This document shows positions 8,092-17,236 of a DNA stretch of 38,612 nucleotides, piece after piece. The notes under the pieces were generated by a model. That model ran no database searches. It was not told the origin of the DNA and saw only the letters and a program-made list of their open reading frames with translations. The stretch's first letter is position 1. The number at the start of each line of letters is the position of its first letter. Made by a program: the position numbers and the translations under genes. The stretch comes from Chloroflexota bacterium (lineage in GTDB: Bacteria > Chloroflexota > Dehalococcoidia > Lucifugimonadales > JACQTT01), in NCBI GenBank assembly GCA_016210665.1, contig JACQTT010000083.1, forward strand, positions 1 to 38,612. The letters are read 5' to 3'.

Positions 8092-9417
8092 TCAACTGCT
8101 CATCTCGCCCTCCAGGCGGTTGAAGACCAACCCCGTGGGCAGCTTGGGGTAGAAGAAGGTGGCTTTAGGGGGCAGGCGGTTACCCTGGCCCACCACCTCC
8201 TCGAAAAGCTTCAGCGGCAGCGGCCTGAGAAGGATGGCCATCTGCTGCTCCCCCTTCTGAACGGCCCTTACGGCTTCAACGGCGTCGTGGACAAAGGCTA
8301 ACTTTGTGCCAGCCTCATGCTCCCCCAGGACGGGGTTTAAGACCCGCTGGTGCAGGAGCCATGTATCGCACCTCTCCAGTGGCGGGGCCTCGGGGCCAGG
8401 AACGTGGGCATTTTTCAGCGTGAGCAGATAGCCCTTTCCCTTTCCTGAGACCAGCATGAAGCAGCCAAAAACCACGTCCCCTTGTGCCCTTCCCTGCAAC
8501 CCCTCCTCCAGCGTAGCGGCGATCCCCTCCGCCGACAGAGCTGTTAGCTGCAGCTCTTCCCACTCAAAGCGTTCGTTCATAAGGGCGCTGAGGGCCTTCT
8601 CTTCATGGCTGTTCAGACCACCTACCAGCCTATGATAGGGAAAAATAAGAAGGCCTGGGTCGTTCATGGAGATGAGGGTCATCATTACGAAGTTAGCCGT
8701 CGAGGCATCCGATTTTATCGCTCCAGAGGCACGCTGAAGATTACGATAGTTCAAGGCCGTTTCGTACCGGTGGTGCCCGTCGGCCAGATAGACGGGCCGA
8801 TCTGACAGGGCCTCATGGATGCCCCTCAATATGTCCTGGTTCTGGATCACCCATACCCGGTAGATGACTCCATCGCTGGACGCTCCAGCGGCTAGGGAGG
8901 GTTTTGTTCTTGCGGCGCTGAGAAGATGGGTTAGCGCCCCTCCCGAGTCGCTATACAGGGCCATGATGGGGCTGATATTGGCATGGCACGCCTTCATTAG
9001 CTCCAGCCGGTCCTTCTTTGGCGCCGAGGTAGTGTACTCGTGGGGAACGATAACCCCCTTCTCAAACTCCTCCAGCTTCACGCACGCGGTTAGTCCTGTC
9101 CTGACCCTTACCCGACCTCGGAAGTTGAACTCCTCCTCGATCAGGTACATGGCAGACGGGACATCTGGCACCAAGACTCCCTTGGCAAGCCAGCCCTTGA
9201 AGGTGTCAGCGGCACGGGTGTACCTGTTATGTTGGAGGGTGTCATTAGGAAGCTGCTCCGTCAACTCAAGTCGAACCGAGTTGAACGGACTCTTCTGGTA
9301 TAGCTCTCTCTGCTGAGCAGGAGATATAACGTCATAAGGTGGGCAGAGTAGCCGACTCAACTCTCCCACTACTGAAGGGTTATAGCGATAACCTGAAAAG
9401 GGTCTGATATCAACCAT
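8092..9417 (-). CDS. DUF1015 family protein (possible free-serine kinase-like function)
   Basis: This 441-residue protein opens VDIRPFSGYRYNP, then LLCPPYDVIS and YQKSPFNSVRLEL, all typical of DUF1015 (PF06245). The most conserved site is YLADGHHRYETAL at about residues 232-244. DGHHR-like motifs are also used by ParB/SerK-fold serine kinases. I recall DUF1015 members being linked to serine metabolism, often near serA and class V aminotransferases, and reports of free-serine kinase activity; I cannot verify that here. In this window the serine genes lie 7 kb away. The gene converges on the DUF262 gene with a 77-base gap and diverges from the PEPCK-like gene. No membrane segment or signal peptide is visible. 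Confidence 0.85.
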   Translation of the reverse strand: MVDIRPFSGYRYNPSVVGELSRLLCPPYDVISPAQQRELYQKSPFNSVRLELTEQLPNDTLQHNRYTRAADTFKGWLAKGVLVPDVPSAMYLIEEEFNFRGRVRVRTGLTACVKLEEFEKGVIVPHEYTTSAPKKDRLELMKACHANISPIMALYSDSGGALTHLLSAARTKPSLAAGASSDGVIYRVWVIQNQDILRGIHEALSDRPVYLADGHHRYETALNYRNLQRASGAIKSDASTANFVMMTLISMNDPGLLIFPYHRLVGGLNSHEEKALSALMNERFEWEELQLTALSAEGIAATLEEGLQGRAQGDVVFGCFMLVSGKGKGYLLTLKNAHVPGPEAPPLERCDTWLLHQRVLNPVLGEHEAGTKLAFVHDAVEAVRAVQKGEQQMAILLRPLPLKLFEEVVGQGNRLPPKATFFYPKLPTGLVFNRLEGEMSS

Positions 9418-9550
9418 ATTCTCTGAGGAGATTTACTAGAGTTTTCCCGAGCACTCCTGCCCTCTTTAACTGTGGTAGAGTTAGGACGAGGCGTAGCCCT
9501 AAAAGGTCAACTTACCCTACAATATCTTATTTGCAGGAGGGTCTCAAGGG

Positions 9551-9580
9551 TTACCAAACCGTTGGGGAAAGTGATACAAT
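9551..9580 (+). promoter_or_regulatory. Possible promoter for the PEPCK-like gene
   Basis: TTACCA (9551-9556) is followed after 18 bases by TACAAT (9575-9580), matching the -35 consensus at 4 of 6 and the -10 consensus at 5 of 6 positions. It lies 122 bases before the ATG in the 284-base divergent spacer 9418-9701. I recognise nothing else in that spacer. Confidence 0.35.
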
Positions 9581-9701
9581 GCACATGGTCAGTGGGGATT
9601 CCCACCTTTAGAGGCTTTAACGCCTCTTATCACATAGGTTGCCGAGTAAGGCTAGGTTTTATCTTTGAAAAGGCAAAACTATCTCAATATAGGAGAGCCA
9701 C

Positions 9702-11978
9702 ATGGTAACTTCTGTACCTAAGCGAAAGAACGATAAGTCCCGAAGTTCGGCGCTGGCCGGGCCTCCCGTTAATCCTGATTTTGCGAAGGCCCTGAACGAA
9801 TTAGTCACTGCTGCAAAGAAGGGACAGAGAACAAACAGCGAGTTCTTCAACCCAGAAGACAAGTGGCTGGTCGGCCACATGCGTATCTTCCAGGACCTTT
9901 CCCTTGGGGAGCGAGAGCGCCTACTTCACGAGTGGAGACAAATCTCCGAAGAAGCTAAAGAGGCCAATGCTGCAGGTAAGGCAGCCGTTCGGGCTGGGCC
10001 GGATGTGGTTCTTCGCCTGGACAGCAGTGGGATCGCCTCCTTTAGCCAGTTGGGGGTGGCGCGTCGGCCCGACCTCACGCAATACTTCATAGATGGCTTT
10101 GCCAGAAACCGCGACGCCATAGCTTTTAGCGAGGCTAATCAGGCCCTCTTCTCTGAAATTCTTCCCTATGTGACCAGGTTTATGAAACAGCACTTCGCTT
10201 CGGGAGACACTATTATTCAAACCGACCGGCAAATTGGAGACTCGCCGAAACGCTCATTCCATGCCCGTCAACTCTTATTTTGCTCTCATTATCTTCAGCT
10301 TCCCTATATGTGGCGCAGGCTAACCTTCGAGATTCCTGCGGCGGAACGCTCCAACGAGCCTGACATCCTGGAGGTCTCAATACCCCATTGGCTCGATGAC
10401 TTGGGTATCCCTGATAGTCTCAAGGGGCGCATCAGAGAAGCAGGTCTTATGCAGTTGGTCTTCAAAGCGCCTACCTTGGGTCTGTCGCTTCATCTGGGGT
10501 TTGACTATATGGGCGAACATAAGATGGGCCCCTTGACCATCGCCATGTTCAAGGTTAAGCAAGCTCAGGGCCTTGCAGTGCAGGCGGCGTTGAGCGTGGC
10601 ACGGGTCAGAACGCTGGATGGTACAAAGAAGAATACCGCCCTGGTTACCCTGGGGCCATCCCTCCATGGGAAGAGCACCCTTACAATAATGATCGAGGTA
10701 GAGAAAAGCGAACTCTCCAAACTCCTAGCCCTACCCGAAGATCCCGAGGAAGGGGTTTACCCTATGAACGACGATATAGTACTGCTGCAACGGCTGCCTA
10801 AGCCCGTTGAGGTAGTGCGAGACGGTAAGCATATACAGATTTTCTACTCGATCGATGGCACTGAGAACGACTTCTATGCGGTGCCCTTCGGACTCACTCG
10901 AGAGGATGATCCAATCACCTACGAAGTCGTAAGAGGTGCCGAAAATGCTGCCAACCCTCAGGAGACGCTGGAAAACACCCCATGCGATCCTACTTCAGGC
11001 AAGCCGGACTTTCTCAACAATCCCGTTCGTAACATGCGCATGGTCTTGCCTCGCTTGCGCCTTATCTCAAGAAAAGGATCTCAGCATGTGCTGCAAGGTA
11101 TCACCAAGACCGCGCTGGATAATTCGGTTCATGTTCCTATGGAAAACATAGACAGAGTATTCTGGCAAGGAGTAATGCGTCAAAATACCATTGTTCCGCC
11201 CCTCGTCCGTCTAACGCTGGAGCAATACGTTCGGGCCCTTATGTATGGGGAAGCCGTCCAGATGGGGGCTGCGGCTGGAGCCATTGGCAGACCATATGTG
11301 GAATACTTCTCAGACCCCTTCATTATCGGTTTGGAGGACGACAACGCTAGCCTGATGTACGCGATACTACAGCAGATAGCTCGCGGAGGTTTGGCGCAAG
11401 AGTATTACATGTTCAACACGGGGGGGGTCGGCGCAGATACAAATGAACAGGCGAGTGGCCCGCGATACAAGAAGATTCCGAGAGAGGTAACGCTCATGTT
11501 GCAGGAGGCGCTGCTTCGTGGAGCCATGAAATTCGACAATGACCCAGTATTGGGCATGGAAGTGGCTGTGGCCATAGTAGATGTGCACGGAAAAGAGGTG
11601 CTGGATATTCGCAAGGAATGGCTACCTAGAGAGATCTACGGTGAGCCGGAGTACGCTAAGCGCGTTCAAGAATTGAAGCGGAGACGATACTATGGCAAGC
11701 AGGCTGAGGACAAAGCAGGAATTCTTCGCTACACTAAGGTGACCGATGCGCTGTTTGACCTCAACGACATACCCACGCCTGACAATGAACGAGAGTTGGC
11801 GTGGCTTCTCTCATTCTTTTGGCACTTGGACCAGGCATATAACAGTCTGGAAGAGGTTGTGCTGCATAGTGGCGAGGGAAAGAGACCCTCTCCACAACAA
11901 CTCCGTGGGCTTCAGCAGAAATACAAAGGCGGACTTACAAAGGACTCGAACTACCAAAAGCTAGTCTCGGCGCATTGA
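9702..11978 (+). CDS. Large, divergent ATP-type phosphoenolpyruvate carboxykinase-like protein
   Basis: The 758-residue protein looks like a distant relative of ATP-dependent PEP carboxykinase, which converts oxaloacetate and ATP to PEP. The kinase-1a loop is GPSLHGKST (318-326), with NDD at 356-358 in the place of the metal-binding kinase-2 motif. SFHARQLLF (185-193) resembles the family's SLFARNMFI region, NPVRNMRMVLP (440-450) the NTRVAYP region, FNTGGVGA (571-578) the VNTGWSGG loop, and DPVLGMEV (614-621) the DPIFGLEVP region. It is about 220 residues longer than typical enzymes (about 530-540). It has extra N-terminal sequence and wider motif spacing: 30 residues from P-loop to DD against about 14-20 in the family. 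GGAGAGCCAC precedes ATG. Enzyme activity is unproven. Confidence 0.62.
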   Translation: MVTSVPKRKNDKSRSSALAGPPVNPDFAKALNELVTAAKKGQRTNSEFFNPEDKWLVGHMRIFQDLSLGERERLLHEWRQISEEAKEANAAGKAAVRAGPDVVLRLDSSGIASFSQLGVARRPDLTQYFIDGFARNRDAIAFSEANQALFSEILPYVTRFMKQHFASGDTIIQTDRQIGDSPKRSFHARQLLFCSHYLQLPYMWRRLTFEIPAAERSNEPDILEVSIPHWLDDLGIPDSLKGRIREAGLMQLVFKAPTLGLSLHLGFDYMGEHKMGPLTIAMFKVKQAQGLAVQAALSVARVRTLDGTKKNTALVTLGPSLHGKSTLTIMIEVEKSELSKLLALPEDPEEGVYPMNDDIVLLQRLPKPVEVVRDGKHIQIFYSIDGTENDFYAVPFGLTREDDPITYEVVRGAENAANPQETLENTPCDPTSGKPDFLNNPVRNMRMVLPRLRLISRKGSQHVLQGITKTALDNSVHVPMENIDRVFWQGVMRQNTIVPPLVRLTLEQYVRALMYGEAVQMGAAAGAIGRPYVEYFSDPFIIGLEDDNASLMYAILQQIARGGLAQEYYMFNTGGVGADTNEQASGPRYKKIPREVTLMLQEALLRGAMKFDNDPVLGMEVAVAIVDVHGKEVLDIRKEWLPREIYGEPEYAKRVQELKRRRYYGKQAEDKAGILRYTKVTDALFDLNDIPTPDNERELAWLLSFFWHLDQAYNSLEEVVLHSGEGKRPSPQQLRGLQQKYKGGLTKDSNYQKLVSAH

Positions 11979-12128
11979 AGACCCTTGGAATTCACGTCCG
12001 GGCAGTAAGTTAGCTCCAACAAAGTCTCTTTGTGTTGTCATCTGGAGGCTCAGACAGACTAATACCTGCTTGCAACAATGGCGTCACGTTCAACCCCTCG
12101 TGGTGTGCCCTTCGGCAAGTCCGACGCA

Positions 12129-12143
12129 GTCGAGACTCTCGAC
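12129..12143. repeat. Short perfect palindrome in intergenic DNA
   Basis: GTCGAGA and TCTCGAC form a 7-base inverted repeat around a single central C. It lies in a stretch (about 12089-12180) that resembles a decayed dispersed repeat containing GTTCAACCCCTCGTGGTG. No gene was found between 11979 and 12467, and I see nothing else before 12240. Confidence 0.4.
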
Positions 12144-12247
12144 ATACGGTCGGAGCTCAGAACAGGCTGTCGAAGCATGAGAGAGTTTTGAGAGGGGCTT
12201 GTGTGCGCTGATTTATGGAACTAGTACGTAGTTCCGGAAATACCTGG

Positions 12248-12350
12248 ACATTCCCACCCGCCCAACCAGGAGTGTCTTCTGGGGACACCCCAGACCCCGC
12301 CAAGGGGCTTCGCCCCTCACGAACCTACCGAGGGTGGGTGGGGGGATGTT
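12248..12350. repeat. Palindromic intergenic repeat element, about 103 bases
   Basis: Outer imperfect inverted arms (ACATTCCCACCCGCCC at the left; the complement of GGGTGGGTGGGGGGATGT at the right, 12333-12350) enclose two perfect hairpins. These are CTGGGG/CCCCAG (12279-12284 / 12288-12293) and AGGGGC/GCCCCT (12303-12308 / 12312-12317). The layout suggests a MITE- or REP-like element. It lies between the stop of the PEPCK-like gene and the convergent stop of rpoD, so it may also help end both transcripts. Confidence 0.6.
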
Positions 12351-12467
12351 TAAAGATTTGGCTAACTAAGCACGAGGTACTAAATGCTCCTGAATGCCGA
12401 GGCTTACTCTCTATGGCAACTCTTGACTGATGGTTACAGTAAACGCCGCCTCGAGGGAGATTTACCC

Positions 12468-14010
<1,543 letters not shown>

Positions 14011-14018
<8 letters not shown>

Positions 14019-15834
14019 GCTTTAACCTCAATCCAGTTTCCGCGGTAAAGAGTTTTCGCAGTTGTTCGTTCCTGTCAAGGATCTCCTTTTCCATCTTATC
14101 AACTTCAGTATTCCCCTCCTCTTGAGATAGCAAAACCTCTTCCTGTGTCTTTAGTTCCCTGAGATAACGCTCCTCAAGCCGATGAAGACAATGCTTAAGA
14201 GAGAGCTCCCCATCTTTATGATTCATAGAGGGGAGGGATTTGCTGACAAGGTGTTTTAGATGAACTTGCAAATCCTCGTTTAAAGACCCTACCACCTCAT
14301 CATCTATTTTAGCGCATGTCAGCAGAAAGGCAAAGAGCTCACGGTTTTCGCTTCTATAAAAACATTCTGGAGTCAGGCCCACGGCAGAGCTTCTTAGTTC
14401 CGGGCGCTTTAGCATTAGGGACAGAGCATATTCTTCCAACGGGTCTCCCTGGTATTTAGCAAAGGGCGAAAGGCTAACCTCACGGGCTGCTTCCTTTCGA
14501 CTTCTTGTCCTGGCAGTAGCTTGGGGACGTCCTACGCTGGCCTCCAGAGTAGATACCGTCACTCCCAATACCTGAGCCAGCCTCTCAAAGTATCGCTCAA
14601 CGTCATAGGTGTTGTTCAAGCCGGCAATCAATGGGAAAAGAGCTTCTGTGGCCTGGGCCTTACCGCTACTGCTTCCCAGATCAAATCTGGAGGCGACGGC
14701 AGCAAAGAGATAGTCCAGCAAGGGTTGCGCCTCATCCAAAAGGCGTTTCCATTCCTGGGGACTCTCTCGAATCACCTCGTCTGGGTCCTTACCCGTAGGA
14801 AGGATGGCGATCTTCAGCGACAGCCCCTGCCTCGGTTGGAGAGTAACGACGCCTGACGCTCCCCTTTCCATACCTCTGCGTTCAAAGACCCGCCAGGAAG
14901 ACTCCAGGCTGCGAAGAGTAGCCTCCTGCCCGGCCGCATCGGAGTCCAGAGACAGGATAATATTACTGGCCAGGCTCTTGATCTGAGCCACCTGCTGATC
15001 GGTGAGGGCCGTGCCCATGGATGCTACCACGTTTCTAAAGCCGTATTGATGGGCTGCTATGACATCCATATAGCCCTCTACTACTACGATGGTATTCTCC
15101 TTTCGGATATGCTCTGTAGCCATGGGAAGGCCATATAAAATGCTTCCTTTGTCGAAGACGGGCGTTTTAGGTGAGTTAAGATACTTGGGTTGCGAGCCAT
15201 CCAGAGAGCGCGCCCCAAACCCCGCAATTTGTCCACGAGAGTCGTGTATGGGAAACATGAGTCTCCCACGAAAGAGATCTCGGGAAGTCCCCCCATCGCT
15301 ACGATAAAGCAGGCCGGCCTGTTCCATCTGTTTTTCGTCATAACCTAAAGAGGTCAGGTGTTTTCTTAGTGTGTCAACACCCCTGGAACTGAGTCCCAGA
15401 GAAAAAACAGAGACGGCCTCCAGGTTGACACCCCTGCCTTCCAAGTAGCTACGTGTCTCCTGTCCATCGGAAGAGATCAGCAGCTTGTGGTAAAACTGAG
15501 CAGCGGCATGGTTGATCTGATAAAACGGGCTGTTCTGCTCGTCTCGATGGCGCTCCTGCCAGGGGACACCATATTTCTGAGCCAGAAGTCTCAAAGCATC
15601 GCCAAACTCAAGCTTTTCCATCCTCATCACAAAGGCGATGGCATCGCCACCTGTGGCACAAGCCCCAAAACATCGCCAGTTCTGCCGCTCCGTAAAAACG
15701 ATAAAAGAGGGGGTCTTCTCGGTGTGGAACGGGCAGAGAGCCTTGAAATTACGCCCAGCCTTATTCAGGGATACATAAGAGGAAACAACCTCCACAATAT
15801 CCAAGCGAGCCTTAACATCATCAATAACTGACAT
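14011..15834 (-). CDS. dnaG: DNA primase
   Basis: DnaG makes RNA primers at the replication fork. The N-terminal zinc domain has C34, H37, C55 and C59, that is C-x2-H-x17-C-x3-C. The last pair is one residue wider than the usual CxxC (see findings). The TOPRIM catalytic core includes [17 protein letters not shown] and [13 protein letters not shown], whose Glu and DxD-type acidic residues bind metal. A C-terminal helical DnaB-interaction region follows, with a coiled-coil-like end. The frame extends to GTG 15846, but ATG 15834 is preceded by GAGGTGA at a suitable 8-base distance, so I start there (607 residues). It lies between dgt and rpoD in a macromolecular-synthesis type operon. Confidence 0.95.
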
Positions 15835-15885
15835 TGGCGGCGTCACCTCGACTCTACTTCTCTGCGCGGTGAAATATGGTAATGC

Positions 15886-16986
15886 TTAGATAAGTCGGAA
15901 TCTGAGATTCTTGGCTATCCCGGGTCGTATATTCTCCGCCATTCGCGTGGCATATTGGTCGGTCATACCAGCTATGTGATCCACAACGGAACGTTCTGTA
16001 GTCTCCCATCCAGAGACATATGTCAGCGTCATATCCCGGGGATGACGGCAATAATGGTGATAAAGAAGACTTATCACCTCCCTGGCGATGTGACCCTCCT
16101 CTCCCTGAGAAGCCGGCAGATAAACTCGCTGGAAAAGGAACCCTCTTAGAATATCCACTGCTCTTCTTATCTTAGCGCTCATAGTGATAGAGGGTCTTGA
16201 TCCCTCATCTATAGGCACCTCTCCACTGGCTGGCCAAGAGCTCTCCACTATATCCGAGACCATTATGTTTATGCGTTGCGGATGACCAGATCCCAGAACC
16301 GTTACGGCCTCTTTGGGCAGGTCGTCTTCTGTGATCACTCCGGCGCGAAAAGCATCTGCCAGGTCGTGGTTGATGTAAGCAACAGCATCGGCGAGACGAC
16401 AAACCTGAGCCTCGAGGGTCAGAGAGTTGAGGCCATCGCCACCAAGAACACTACCCCGAGGCTTCGAATGGGCTACAATGCCTTGCCTTACCTCCTTTGT
16501 AAGGTTCAGGCCTTGTCCACCCCCTTCCAGATAATCTACCACACGCAGGCTTTGCAGGTTGTGGCGGAACCCACCAGGGTAAAGGATATCCAGCACCTCC
16601 TCGCCCAAGTGTCCAAAGGGAGTATGTCCCAGATCGTGCCCAAGAGCAATAGCCTCCGTCAGGTCCTCGTTTAGATTAAGAGCTCTAGATATGGTTCGGG
16701 CTATCTGGGCCACCTCCAGAGTGTGGGTAAGGCGGGTGACAAAGTGGTCACCTTCGGGGGCAATAAAGACCTGGGTCTTATGCTTTAGCCGCCTGAAGGC
16801 ATTAGTATGGAGAATGCTGTCCAGGTCTCGCTGGAACTCCGTGCTAAGGGGTAACGGTTCCTCGACAACCCTACGCCCTCTAGTGTCTCTGGATCGGATG
16901 GCAAAATGAGAAAGGGAACTTTCCCTCTCCTCTAGACGTTGGCGAATGATATCGGCAATCATGGCTTGTGATTTTCCCTGGGTCAT
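15886..16986 (-). CDS. dgt: Deoxyguanosinetriphosphate triphosphohydrolase-like protein (HD domain)
   Basis: Members of this family hydrolyse dNTPs to deoxynucleosides and triphosphate. The HD-domain metal ligands are visible: RLTHTLEVAQ (His), LGHDLGHTPFGHLGEE (the HD pair and following His), and a later Asp in DAVAYINHDLAD. The N-terminus SRDTRGRRVVEEPLPLSTEFQRD and FRRLKHKTQVF is typical of the dGTPase type 2 subfamily. At 366 residues it is full length for that subfamily. It is the first gene of a group with dnaG (51 bases downstream) and rpoD, an order I recall from Chloroflexota and Firmicutes. A shorter start at residue 9 (MIADIIRQRL) is possible because the site before 16986 is weak. 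True substrate is unproven. Confidence 0.88.
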   Translation of the reverse strand: MTQGKSQAMIADIIRQRLEERESSLSHFAIRSRDTRGRRVVEEPLPLSTEFQRDLDSILHTNAFRRLKHKTQVFIAPEGDHFVTRLTHTLEVAQIARTISRALNLNEDLTEAIALGHDLGHTPFGHLGEEVLDILYPGGFRHNLQSLRVVDYLEGGGQGLNLTKEVRQGIVAHSKPRGSVLGGDGLNSLTLEAQVCRLADAVAYINHDLADAFRAGVITEDDLPKEAVTVLGSGHPQRINIMVSDIVESSWPASGEVPIDEGSRPSITMSAKIRRAVDILRGFLFQRVYLPASQGEEGHIAREVISLLYHHYCRHPRDMTLTYVSGWETTERSVVDHIAGMTDQYATRMAENIRPGIAKNLRFRLI

Positions 16987-17196
16987 GTAAGTCTGTACTC
17001 TTCTTTAGGTTAACTGGGTCATGTGACCTTATAGGCACGATTCTCTACGGCAAATAGAAGTCTTGACTCCCTACCGACACAGGCCAGGGTTTGAGGGATG
17101 ACGGTCTGCCAGTAACCGTTGCTCAAACTTCTTTCCTTACCGGCATAAGCTCCGCCGTAGCCATACTGCTCTGTATTCTTAAACGGCGCCGCCAGA

Positions 17197-17220
17197 CAAG
17201 ATCAGGCGAAGCCTGTCTTG
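17197..17220 (-). terminator. Hairpin behind ppdK, possible terminator
   Basis: CAAGATCAGGC (17197-17207) pairs with GCCTGTCTTG (17211-17220) with a single bulged base and a 3-base loop, 17 bases beyond the ppdK stop. There is no T-run on either side, so it may be an RNA-stabilising hairpin or repeat rather than an intrinsic terminator. The rest of the 250-base gap 16987-17236 presumably contains the dgt promoter, which I could not pinpoint. Confidence 0.4.
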
Positions 17221-17236
17221 CTCTACATAACCTCTA

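Noticed and set aside
17041-17190. Small RNA or gene in the ppdK-dgt gap
   Set aside because: No frame, no structured RNA consensus and no clear promoter could be supported.
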